Positions 10,116 to 20,251 of a DNA stretch of 64,000 nucleotides are shown piece after piece. The stretch is from positions 136,307,726-136,371,725 of the forward strand of contig OY294067.1 of the NCBI GenBank assembly GCA_958510875.1. The letters run 5' to 3'. Origin of the DNA: Endomychus coccineus. Taxonomy: Eukaryota; Arthropoda; Insecta; Coleoptera; Endomychidae. Below the pieces are notes generated by a model, which did no database searches, had not been told where the DNA came from, and worked only from the letters and a program-made list of their open reading frames with translations. The translations under genes were made by a program, and so were the position numbers. Position 1 is the stretch's first letter; every line of letters starts with the position of its first letter.

Positions 10116-12310
10116 GTTGATCCTGTTGATGTTTTATGTACCCTTGTCACATCTGGATGATTTTGCCGGTTTGATGCGTCTGATTGAGTTTGTTGGTCTG
10201 TTGCGTTCGGGCGATTCTCTCGGTTCGTTGCGTTCGAGCGTTGCCGGTCCGTTGAGTTAGTCTGATTGACTGTTCTCCTGGGTGGTTGAAGGGCTGGTTT
10301 CCAAGCAGTTGGGAGTCTCTGTGTATCATCTCTTGCATTAAGATTTGAAGGTCGCTTCTCGATTTCGATAGCTTCTCTTATGATGCGTTTTCTTTTGTGC
10401 TCCAGGCTGGCTAGGACTCGTGTGTTGTCAAAATCGATTTCATGTGAGGTTTTTCTCACATGTTCGGCAAGTGATGAAGTTGTTTCTTACTTTGCGACTG
10501 CATTGCGGTGTTCTTCACGTCGAATGTTGATTCTTCTGTTAGTTTGTCCTATGTAGCTTCCTCCGCAATCTTTGCATGGTATTTCGTAGACCCCTTGTGT
10601 TTCCAGATTTATTTTGGATTCAGCGTTGGGCAGTATTTGACCAATCTTTCTTGTCGTGTTGAAACTTGTCTCAATGTTGTGTTTTTTGAGGATTCGGCTG
10701 ATCTTCTCTGTAGTGCCTTTGACGTATGGGAGATGGACTTTGGCGACAGGTTTTTCTTTCTCTTCTCCTGTGGTTCGATCTATCTGGCGTCGGGGCCCTA
10801 GTACTCGTCTGATATTGTCTTCTGAAAACCCATTTTGTTGTAGCGTGGTTTGTATTGTCTGCATTTCTTGTTTTTTGTGGTCATTGTCAGTTAGTCGGTC
10901 TGATCTGGTTATGAGTGTTTTTATTACGGCTTGAAGTTGTGATGAATGGTGATGTGACTGGGCGTTCAGGTAACGATTCGTGTGTGTAGGTTTCCTGTAT
11001 ATGGTGTGTCCTATTTTGCCGTCTCTCTTGCTCACAAGAACATCTAGGAAGGGTAGTTGGTTGTCCTTCTCAATCTCCATTGTGAACTTGATTTTTCCGT
11101 GAATTCTGTTTATGTGGCTCAGAAATTCTGTCAGTGCGGCTTCTCCGTGGGTCCAGATGACAAACGTATCGTCTACGTATCGTAGCCATAGTTTCGGTTT
11201 TTGGCTGGCTGTTCGGATGGCTCGTTCTTCAAAGTCTGTCATAAACAGGTAGGCTAATACTGGGGATAAGGGTGATCCCATCGGTGCCCCTTCAATTTGT
11301 TTGTATCTTCGGTCCTGGTAGATGAAGTACGTATTTTTGAGGCAGTGTTTGGTTAGTTCGATGATGTCCTTTCGTATCTGGTATTTCTTCTGAATAATTT
11401 CACCCGCGTCATCGATGAGGATATTAGTGAAGAGTGATATGATGTCGAAGCTCACGAGCATGTGGACAGATTCCAGCTTTATGTTTTTTATGCGTTCGAT
11501 GGAGTGGCTTGCGTTCTTCACGTAAGATTCAGCTTCTTCGGCATAGGGTTGTAGCTTCTTTGCTAGAAATTTTGCGAGCTCTTGTAAAGGTGAACCTATC
11601 GAACTGACGATAGGCCTTAGTGGAGCTCCTTCTTTATGGATCTTGGGGAGGCCGTACAGTTTCGGGCACTTCGACGATATCTCTCTTGGTATTAATCTCT
11701 GTTGTTCTTCTTTGTCAATTTGGATTGCCTTGATTTCCGTTCTGGTGGTTTTCTCCAAGTACGTAGTGGGGTCAGTGGCTATCGGTTGATAAGTAACATC
11801 TTGTAATAATGTTTGAATTTTGTCGTCGTACTCTCTGATGTCCATTACTACAGTTGCATTGCCCTTGACTGCTGGTGGTATGATGATGTCAGTGTTTGCT
11901 CTTAGGTCCATCAGAGCATGGTGTTCATCTCGTGTCAGGTTTTTCTTTTAAGGTTTTGCTTTCTTCGAACTACATCCTGTCGTATGGCGTCAGCAGAAGT
12001 GGATGGAAGACTCGTTATTGAGGCTTCTACACTGCAAATGATATCTTCGGTAGGAATCTGCGTAGGTGCTATAGCGTAGTTGGATCCTTTGACGAGGATA
12101 CGTTGTGCGTTGTTGTCTAGAGGAAAACTTGATAGATTGTACACCAGTTTATTGATGTCCAAAGGCTGTACCTCCTTGTTGGGCCTTTGATCCTCTTCAG
12201 CTCTTCAAATTTTCTCTTTTGTTTGGCAGTGGTCCATTCGGCGTCTGTTTGGGAACGGAAGTCCGACAGCTGGTCTATTTTGTTCCATAGTAATGGATGT
12301 AGTCTGCTGC
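10115..12310 (-). mobile_element. Penelope-like retroelement 1, nearly full ORF
   Basis: Minus-strand Penelope-like element (RT plus GIY-YIG endonuclease). In order from the 5' end come a divergent N-terminal segment (12240-12170), a second segment with LSSFPLDNN (12162-11935), the RT domain, and a GIY-YIG domain ending near 10330. Only a few lesions separate it from a continuous frame: shifts near 12175 and 11935 and a TAA at 10487-10489. Terminal repeats (pLTRs) and a hammerhead motif were looked for on both sides and not found, so the element is probably truncated. It sits against a non-LTR fragment of the same orientation. Confidence 0.85.
10487..11911 (-). pseudogene. Penelope-like RT and GIY-YIG endonuclease ORF
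   Basis: This 474-codon stretch carries a Penelope-type reverse transcriptase. Landmarks are KGNATVVMD (about residues 15-23), LYGLPKIHKEGAPLRPIVSS (~85-104), SFDIISLFTNI, EGAPMGSPLSPVLAYLF and the catalytic box RYVDDTFVIW near residue 243, then LPFLDVLV and IYRKPTHTNRYLN. The C-terminal end has VYEIPCKDCGGSYIGQT, the start of the GIY-YIG nuclease (here Y-x10-YIG). A single TAA at 10487 cuts it. The same frame resumes with ETTSSLAEHVRKTSHEIDFD and ends near 10061. The true start lies upstream: the family's N-terminal region continues in another frame beyond 11935. Confidence 0.85.
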
Positions 12311-12691
12311 TTATTCCAAATAGGTCAATTTATTGGAAGACCGTTGAGTGTTAGAACACTCTACACGAAATCTGAGAAGACCTGAATACTAGTACTAGGA
12401 AAATTGCTCAAATTTCAATATGAATCACAAATTACTTTGGTTCGTCCTGAAGCCTCACCAGTTATACCCGTGCCACATTCAAAGTGTCCAAGCCTTACTG
12501 CCGCAAGACTATCCTACTCAATTAGAATTTTCCACTGGATTGTCCAAACATTGAACAGAAAGTTGACTTCACCGACTTAACTCATTCAGGCTGCATGTTG
12601 AATGTACCTATCGGTGAGAATCATTGGAGAATCGTTTATGATCAACCATAGTGGCATAGTTCCATAAAAAATTAACTATTTTGTTATTATA
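12311..12691. other. Short intergenic stretch
   Basis: No gene or repeat was recognised between the Penelope-like element and the next transposon. Confidence 0.4.
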
Positions 12692-13783
12692 CAGGGTGTC
12701 CCGCACAAGAACCGACACAGAGCAGGAGCATGTAGGGGACCCCAAAATATGATGATTCAACTTACTCACCTCTATACCAAGTTGCACCCCTGAGAAGTTA
12801 TAGGCCCTCAAAGTGAGACTTTAAATTTTGAAAAAATCAATATCTCATATATACTTTAACTTAGAAAAACCGAATTTGGTACACGTTGTATGCGTTCCAA
12901 GAGTAATAATCGAGAGTAAGTAGAGTTCATTCAGTTGCATCATTTTGAAGGGTTGATAAGGGATGGTGCACCCTCAAAATTTTTCAACCCGATCGCAATT
13001 TCAAAAAAATACTTCCCAATTTCTTTTTCTTGTCCTGTTATTGCAGTAGCAAGTTTTCGAGTGTTGCTGAAAAACTTGCCTTTTTCTCGAGCCCGTCGCT
13101 CAACATTGGAAAAGGTTTCTCTATAGGGAATCACACGATTAGGGAATCTTCTGCGATTAACACTTTTTCTGAAATTTCCTTCACAGAAACCTAATACCAA
13201 TAACATGTCAACTTGCTCACTAAATGAAAATTTTCCGGTCATTTTCAACACACTGAACAAATTACTCAGTTTTCTGATTGTCAATTTTGACGTTTAATTT
13301 CATAGCCAAGTTTTGCAATTTCGATGCTTTTAAATAACATAGCTACATATATGCTTTCATTCATTCGGGTTTCTCCCGAAAACGCCAGAGTTTATTGTAA
13401 AATTACACAAGCAAAAAAAAGTTTTAAGATAAAATTCCCCATAAAATGAGTTGATATTTTTTTTTAATTGCGATTGGGCTAAGAAATTCCGGGTAATTTT
13501 AAAGGTGCACCATCCCTTATCAGCCCTCTAAAATGATCCTACTGAACTGCCGATTATTACTCTTGAAACGCAAACAACGTGTACCAAATTTGGTTTTTCT
13601 AAGTTGAAGTATAATTGAAATATTAATTTTTTTCAAAATTTAAAGTCCCACTTTGAGGGCCAATAACTTCTCAGGGGTGCAACTTGGTATGGAGGTAAAT
13701 TGCGTTGAATCATCATATTTTAGGGTCCCCTACATGCTCCTGCTCTGTGTCGGTTCTTATGCGGAACATCCTGTATAGTGTAA
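12692..13783. mobile_element. DNA transposon with ~280-bp terminal inverted repeats
   Basis: The left arm (12692-12972) begins tacagggtgtcccgc. The right arm (13503-13783) is its inverted copy and ends gcggaacatcctgta. TA lies on both sides, fitting the TA target of mariner-type elements. Matching landmarks in the two arms include tgtgtcggttctt versus aagaaccgacaca, and gggtgcaacttggta versus taccaagttgcaccc. The 530-bp centre carries a remnant of the transposase N-terminus on the minus strand. The element is therefore an internally deleted, non-autonomous derivative. Confidence 0.8.
12940..13284 (-). pseudogene. DUF4817-like transposase N-terminal remnant
   Basis: A 114-codon minus-strand frame contains SEQVDMLLVLGFCEGNFRKS followed by RRRFPNRVIPYRETFSNVER and RAREKG. 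This matches the helix-turn-helix N-terminal region (DUF4817) found in many arthropod mariner-type transposase ORFs (pattern E-x-x-D-M-x-x-x-x-G-x-x-x-G-N-x-R-x-A, then R-F-P-x-R-x-x-P). The catalytic domain is absent. The C-terminal part of the frame runs into the terminal repeat and is not meaningful. The transposase fragment at 44715-45480 is a similar family that retains the other end. Confidence 0.6.
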
Positions 13784-15189
13784 TGAGTATTGTAGAATTC
13801 CACTTTGTCAAATGAATCAATTTTGTCGCCAATCGGTTTGATATACGAAAACACTTAAGGAGAAAAAATTAAGATAATACAGTAGCTCATAAGACGACAT
13901 ATTTTATTTGTGCTATTGTACAGCGTGATTTATATTGTTTGATAAATAATGTTCGATGATAACCACACCTGGGACACTTATATGGATGTATGAAAAGTAA
14001 ACATGTGATAGACCAATAACTACCGCGCCAACGAATCAGTCTAACTTTTTGAGAAGTTACACCTGACATTTTTGCCATTTGAAAAATAAAAACAATTATT
14101 GGTATCTCCACGAACCACCATCTTTTGAGTGTTCCGGGCGAAGACTTCACTGCCGTATATTCACTTGAGCAGATTAAATTCAACCACGATTGAAGATATT
14201 TCAAGTTACTCAAATGATAATGATAATTTGAATGTTAAATTTGGAATCATAAAATCAACCTGATGCATGCTTCATTTAAGCTAACAGTATCAAGCAAATT
14301 ATGTGATAGTGTAATTTTTACCCATAATTGCAGTAAATAAATTTTTCAAAAATCACTTATACCACAAAAAGTATAATAAACCTGCTTCAAATAATGGAGC
14401 TAAACCTGAATTGTGGAGGTACTAAAAACAAAATTAACGGAATACGAACTTCCCTTGAAATGTATTATGACGTGTACCTTGCGACTATTCGGTAAACTGC
14501 TTATTTCAAATCCTCGGGCGCCAGATTTTTCTAAAGGTTAACTCCTTTTTGAAGACTTCTGCTAGGGTCTTCACCACAAGGCTTGTCACTATGCTATCTA
14601 TAGATAGCCTTGTCCCTAGGGTAGCTACAGTGGAGGGGAACCAGGGTTCATTGGGCAGAAAACAGTATCAGAATTGTAGGCTTTAATTACGATTGATACC
14701 TGATTAAAACTTAGCTCGTTTGAAGATGGAGCAGAAATAATTTAATAAAACGGGGAATTCCAAATGTTGAAATATATAATAATTATAACAAGTACACTTT
14801 CGGAACAATTGGTGAAATGCAATTGAACGGTATAATTCACAAAAATTCACCCAGACGGCAAATGTAAAGAAGCTCAAACGGTATATGAAAAATATTTCAA
14901 CATATCTACTTTACGATATGTTCGGTATTTGAATTCAATTCAACGGTACGGAATCGGTTGATGAATGTATCATAATTGTCATTTGCGGAAAATACAAATC
15001 AAACAGGTCCTAGAGTAATAAGCGGTGTTCGGTAAATAATTAGATAGCAATATCATCTGAAATGTTCATTTCACACTACGATATATTGAACGGTTGAAAT
15101 TCGGTCGGTTCGGAAAATATTGACTCGCACTAGTTTTCCGATTGTACTATATCAGATTTCAAGGTATTTTCGGATAATCACTCTGATTG
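13784..15189. other. Non-coding DNA with a 16-bp palindrome
   Basis: No gene seen. A perfect 16-base palindrome, gctatctatagatagc, occupies 14593-14608, flanked by ggcttgtc and cttgtccc. The context around 14520-14660 is more GC-rich than its neighbours and may be the end of an unrecognised element. Confidence 0.4.
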
Positions 15190-15560
15190 AGTTCATTCTA
15201 TCACATTAACCACCCTTGTACTAGCTATCAACGAAGTTCCCGCTAATTGTATGACAGTGTTAGATTCCACACATTTTGCAGATTCAGAATCTAGACAATT
15301 AGGGCTTACACTTCCAGGATAGACACAGCGTGCACAAACCCTAACTATCGTATCTGCAATAACCCCTATATCCACGGCAGAAGACTTCTCATACGAATAA
15401 GGGATTATTGCGATTCTCAATCACATAACCATCCTAGCTTATACTCCCGGGATAGACACAGCGTGCACAAACCGTTGGCAATTTGGTCGTCTAGGATATT
15501 CTTATACTTCCGGGATAGACACAGCGTGCACAAATATATCAGAGACGCCGCTGTCGTTCA
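15190..15560. repeat. Three copies of a ~28-bp motif
   Basis: The motif ggatagacacagcgtgcaca preceded by tcc(a/g) is present three times, at about 15317, 15452 and 15514, with 135- and 62-base spacing. The core is identical in all three copies while the DNA between them is unrelated. That conservation pattern suggests a protein-binding element, or a recent spread of a short unit, rather than an old tandem array. No ORF is associated. Confidence 0.6.
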
Positions 15561-16930
15561 AACGTACACACTGTGTACACACCATACAATTACTTGAATA
15601 TTCCAATTCACGTGCGAATTCAAATCGTGCGCAGTCCGACCTATGACGAGATAAACTCAAATATAACAATTTAAATTACTGGAAGCAACGGATCTCAGAT
15701 ATCATAAAAACGGTTACCAATCACAAAATACGGAACACAATATATCGTGATGCCCAAAAATATTAACGATTTGCTATCATTTATCTTATGAAACAATTCA
15801 CTTAAGCGGAACGCTATTGTCAATTCAGAGTTAAAATCTAACTTGAACTCGGATAATAATTAATTCACTCCGATTCTCCTTCAACGGTACTGATTTATAA
15901 TCAAAATCACAAAAGAGCAACGGTACTGACTGATAATCAAAATCACCAAGGAGAGCACAAAAGAGAGCGATCTTTTATCGGTCCCTGCTTTTATATGTTT
16001 TCCGAGGTTCTGGTAAAGTCTGCTCCACCAATTACTTATTTTGTGCCAAGGGTTTTTTACTAATGTCCCGAACAATGCTTAAAAGTGACGCTACTTTTTA
16101 GATCTAAAATTCGCGCACATGATGCTCCACTAGTTCTTTCCGGCACAATAAACAAGTGTTATCGGAGTTTTTTGGTTGTTCGCCCTTTTTATACATAAGG
16201 CTGTTCAAAACTTAGATGCATTAACTTGCCAGACCCCTGTTTTTGCAATACGTTTTATCGGAATGAATGCAACTTTCAAACGGACATGAATTAGATTCAT
16301 CTATTTGAATAATTACACTTATTCGAAATTGCGGAAATTTAAAAAAATTGACAATCACGAAATACACATTCGGAATTCACGCATATCTATTGAAATAATG
16401 AACTGTTGAAACTGAGATTACATGTAATATCCGTATTTACTGCCTGATCTGAAATAAATGATATTTCAAAATTTTAAGCTTCGTTACAGTATGAATCTTA
16501 CCGAGTAATCTGTGTCAGTGGAAGCTGGTGGAAGTACAGTCACAGTCGGAGTACATATAATCATGAATCTTTCATCATTTTTGTTGAAGACTCCGACTCC
16601 ACTTATTTATCAGAATCTGTGGAAATACATTTCGAAAAATCTGGTGTGTTTTTACATTAATTGACTTGTATTATCATTGTATATGTCACCTATTGAAGAT
16701 TGCGTACATTTTTGAATAAATTGAGTCCTTTGTAGTTTAGATGTAACTGTGCAATAGCAGAAGATTTCAACCATATCTTGCATACCCTATATTCACAATA
16801 TAAAACATATATAGACTTTGAGTGACATATAATATTTATCATTAGGAGTAAAAATAATTTAGCCAATATGGTTTTGAATAAACAAATGGGATGCTTATGG
16901 AAACTTAAAAATACATAACACTCGATACAT
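15561..16930. other. Anonymous DNA with one local duplication
   Basis: A ~40-base direct duplication (acggtactga, then ataatcaaaatcac) occurs at about 15893-15915 and 15919-15945. No gene or mobile-element domain was recognised. Confidence 0.4.
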
Positions 16931-16978
16931 ATAACCTGAGGAATAGGTCACAATAACACTCTGTTTCGAAAAATGTTT

Positions 16979-17020
16979 GTCTTTACGTACGTTTCGGTCT
17001 CACGACCATCGTCAGAAGAC
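16979..17020 (-). ncRNA. Hammerhead ribozyme, type I, left arm
   Basis: On the minus strand the order is stem I (GTCTT), core CTGACGA, stem II GGTC-GTGA-GACC, then GAA, stem III ACG-TA-CGT, A at the cleavage position, and AAGAC closing stem I. All hammerhead core positions fit the CUGANGA/GAAA consensus (position 7, here C, is free to vary). The short stem III with a 2-nt loop is the type known from Penelope-like elements. It lies on the strand of the ORF, 3' of it. Confidence 0.85.
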
Positions 17021-17398
17021 TCATTGCTTCAATAACATGATTACTCAGAAATAACTGTATTAACACAAAGCGTCCTTATCGCACACATTTCGTTTAAATG
17101 CCAACATCGCCGAAACGAACAGAAACATGAAATTGGGATTATAACACAGCAATGTTACTACAATGCGTAATATTAAAAATCCACTATTAAGTAGAATTAT
17201 CAACAAATACGACCACATTTCATAAATGTCTACAAGACACTAACAGACGAGAGCATCTCAAGTGTTCATTTAAGAACCAGATGTCATGATTTATTAGGTG
17301 ATAAAAGGAGGTCTCTGGCCTCTGAGAAATACTTTAGACAATTCTAACTAGAATAAACTTTCAACATATAAAGATTCAAGTAGGAATTTGCAAGAATA

Positions 17399-18043
17399 TT
17401 AATTAATTGAATTAGTATAAATATGACTTAGTGTTTGAACGTCACTCCTATCATTTACAGAATTGGAATCACGTTTTATGTGAATCATCTCCAGGATAGA
17501 TCTTTTATAATAATTGGTTTCCTTAGTTAAAATATTAACGTTTTTGTAATCAAATTGATGGTTATAATCAAAGCAGTGCTTAGCAAGGGCGGTGGAATTT
17601 TCTAAGTTATTATTTCTTGTGCTATATTTATGACCATACATTCTTTTTTGTAAATAATGTTCAGAGATTCCAGTATAAGTTTCATCACAATCTAAACAAT
17701 TCAATTTATATACTGTGTGGGTTTGTTTATCTTTAGGTATTACAGGTTTTGGATTTGTGAAATATTTTCCAACACAGTTAGTAGGTTTTTGAGCAACATT
17801 CATATCGTACTTTTTCAAACATTTCCTGATTTTTTCCGTGGTCCCCGGAATGTATGGTGAAGTTATATAATTGTCTGTAGTTTCTTTTAGGTAGAATTGT
17901 CTAAAGTATTTCTCAGAGGCCAGAGACCTTACTTTATCACCTAATAAATCATGACATCTGGTTCTTAAATGAACACTTGAGATGGTCCCGTCTGTTGGTC
18001 TCTTGTGGACATTTATGAAATGTGGTCGTATTTGTTGATAATT
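17399..18043 (-). pseudogene. Penelope-like ORF 3' part with GIY-YIG domain
   Basis: The minus-strand frame is open from 18043 down to 17399. Landmarks are RTRCHDLLGDK, then SEKYFRQFYLKE, SPYIPGTTEKIRKCLKKYD (compare VKGTTEKISRILKKHN in element 1) and the nuclease start VYKLNCLDCDETYTG, then a His-containing segment ALAKHCFDYNH and LEMIHIKRD. This is the linker plus GIY-YIG endonuclease of a Penelope-like element, with the usual G-I-Y/Y-I-G motifs relaxed to V-Y-K and Y-T-G. An ATG at 17818 is unlikely to be the real start because homology extends well upstream. No RT domain is present. Confidence 0.7.
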
Positions 18044-18217
18044 CTACTTGATAGTGGATTTTTAATATTACGTATTGTAGTAACATTGCTGTGTTATAAT
18101 TCCGATTTCATGTTTCTGTTCGTTTCGGCGGCGTTGGCATTTAAACGAAATTTGTGCGATAAGGACGCTTTGTGTTAATACAGTTATTTCTGAGTAATCA
18201 GGTTATTGAAGTAATAA

Positions 18218-18259
18218 GTCTTCTGATGATGGTCGTGAGACCGAAACGTACGTAAAGAC
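18218..18259 (+). ncRNA. Hammerhead ribozyme, type I, right arm
   Basis: Stem I strand GTCTT (18218-18222), core CTGATGA (18223-18229), T, stem II GGTC-GTGA-GACC (18231-18242), GAAA (18243-18246), stem III formed by ACG and CGT around a TA loop, predicted cleavage after A18254, and AAGAC (18255-18259) pairing back to GTCTT. Every consensus core base is present. It is the inverted partner of the left-arm copy, which differs at the free core position. It is antisense to the ORF. Confidence 0.88.
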
Positions 18260-18299
18260 AAAAAAAATTTAAAACAGAGTGTTATTGTGACCTATTTCC

Positions 18300-18735
18300 C
18301 AAGAATTTGTATATATAATTCATACTGGATCAAGAATCTTTATTATTATTCATATAACCTCAGATTGTTCTATACAATTTGATAATTGACAACGTTCCTA
18401 TTAGATCTCCATTCTGGCCAATGACCAAACTGGTGAGTGCTAATTGGCAAAACAATTAACTACCAATTGAACATGACTAATTTAGGTAATATTTTGCAAT
18501 GTTTTATTTATGTAGCTTTCCAACATTGTAACTAAGTGCCATTACTTATCATTTAATGTATTCCTCTGATTAAAAAGAAATAACACCGACGAGGCTGAGA
18601 TTCTAACGCATCAAAGTTTTGTACATCCTATGTAGAAAAAGCTAATAGGGGATAAGGAAATTTTTATTCAAATCACCACTGACTGCCAGAATCTCAGGCC
18701 ACCTCTGACGTTTCATTTCTTTTGGCACAGAACCA
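18300..18735. other. Non-coding DNA
   Basis: No gene or repeat recognised before the TATA box at 18737. Confidence 0.35.
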
Positions 18736-18736
18736 G

Positions 18737-18745
18737 TATAAAAGG
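18737..18745 (+). promoter_or_regulatory. TATA box candidate
   Basis: The sequence tataaaagg is a strong TATA match, in a locally GC-richer context. About 30 bases downstream is gggattgaagaatcagcc. The region then contains four 68-bp repeats. No ORF follows, so this could be the promoter of a decayed LTR or of a non-coding transcript. Confidence 0.35.
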
Positions 18746-18959
18746 AGGACGAATTTCACACGAGAGGGATTGAAGAATCAGCCGTCCGACCGCTGAATCG
18801 CTACGATTCCGATATTATTACCGACAATTCAATTCTGTTAATTTCCGAAAATGTATTCTTATTTTTCATCATAAACACCATCCGCGCTCCGTAGGATCCA
18901 CTCATATACTTTGACCAAGTCCGGAGGTAAATATTCAACAACTCCAGTTTCAACTGACT

Positions 18960-19206
18960 GCCAAAAACCGAATGATTTATTATTTATGTTGAGGAAAAGA
19001 CTTTACATCCCTACGACTAACTACCAATCCCGAAAACCGAATAATTTATTATTTGTGTTGGGGAAAAACCGACCGTTTGCCCACAGGAGCTCATTTACCA
19101 AAAACCGAATGATTTATTATTTGTGTTGAGGAAAAAGACCTGACATTCCTACGACTAACTACAAGTAACGGAAACAGAACAATTTATTATTTGCGTTGAG
19201 GAACTG
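18960..19206 (+). repeat. 68-bp tandem repeat, four units
   Basis: The word aatttattatttgtgttg or a close variant, followed by (a/g)ggaa, recurs at about 18970, 19038, 19106 and 19175, a spacing of 68-69 bases. Units are diverged outside this core, and two share cctacgactaacta. It is a short minisatellite downstream of the TATA box at 18737. Confidence 0.75.
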
Positions 19207-20250
19207 ACCCGATCCGTAAATAACTCGAATATTATTAGCGAACTAGTAAATTATCACGATTCAAAATCAATCTACCACCTGTGTCGACAGCGCGATATAT
19301 ACTAAAGAACTATGAACTTATTTCGGCTGGTTTCTTATTGCGAATCAACGTTTCAAACGTACACTACTTGGCGTCTCAGTTTTTTTTTTCTCGAAGATCA
19401 TCTGGTCGAAGTAAACAACTGTATCACGCGAATAGAAATTCTGATTTGAATCAGATTCTAGAACTTCCGATTGTTTGATTGTTACAAACCATCCCGACTA
19501 GGTCAAATACTTGACTTTATTATTTAAGGTGATTTTATGAAATTGTTGTTCATTCAAAAAGGACTAGGTTTAAATATTTATTTTCTTTTGTACATACATT
19601 TTCGAGAATCCATCGTTCCCTTTAATAAGCTGTATATATATAAACATCTGTGTTTTACTGGTGAGGAATCAATCAATTCATATCTGTCAGATTTCATTCA
19701 ACGGAAAATATACGACCCTGGACCACTCATCCCGGTGGTGACCCCTTTCTACTTTTCCGTGTAACACGAAAACTCGTCTTTTCCCGAAAAAGACGGTCAC
19801 AACATGTACATACAAAATACAGATGTAAACAGGTCGATGTAAAACAATCGGTTTGCTCCCAACAATTGCAATGATAAACACTGAATGTGTGGTTCAAGCT
19901 TCAGTCACTAGATGTAGCTAGGTTTTATAAGTAAGTTGTCTAATATGTGTTACTTGGCATCATAATGTAATTTGAAGGAACATTCACATATTTATGATTT
20001 TAATTTGCATATTAATGTTATGATGAAAAATGGCAACCGATAGTAGAAAAGAATCGATACGGCAATGACATTGAAGAAACCAGATGGTAGGTAGATATAA
20101 AGTGAAAAGAAAAGAGCGTAACTCTTACTGAACGCTCACTTTCCTGGGAGCAAAGATATAATAACTATAGAACACTATAATAGACCTATCAGGTGAATAA
20201 CAGATATGGCCAGACAGACACATATGCAGTAGTAGTAGGATCAGATAGGC
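19207..20250. other. Anonymous DNA
   Basis: No gene, RNA gene or recognisable mobile-element domain. Short open frames on both strands have no recognisable features. Confidence 0.35.
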
Positions 20251-20251
20251 C

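Larger units (their letters stand above)
16931..18299 (-). mobile_element. Penelope-like retroelement 2 with inverted ~400-bp arms
   Basis: The left arm 16931-17348 and right arm 17893-18299 are inverted copies of one another (roughly 85-90% by eye). Between and partly within them lies a minus-strand ORF ending in a GIY-YIG-type domain. The arms behave like the pLTRs of Penelope-like elements, which can occur in inverted orientation, and each carries a hammerhead ribozyme. The right arm includes part of the ORF coding sequence, so the duplication covers both coding and terminal sequence. The RT domain is missing, so the element is 5'-truncated or rearranged. Confidence 0.75.

Noticed and set aside
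14510..14550. A tggcgccc word on the minus strand resembling a lysine primer-binding site
   Set aside because: The flanking bases do not continue as a tRNA 3' end, and no matching LTR pair was recognised.
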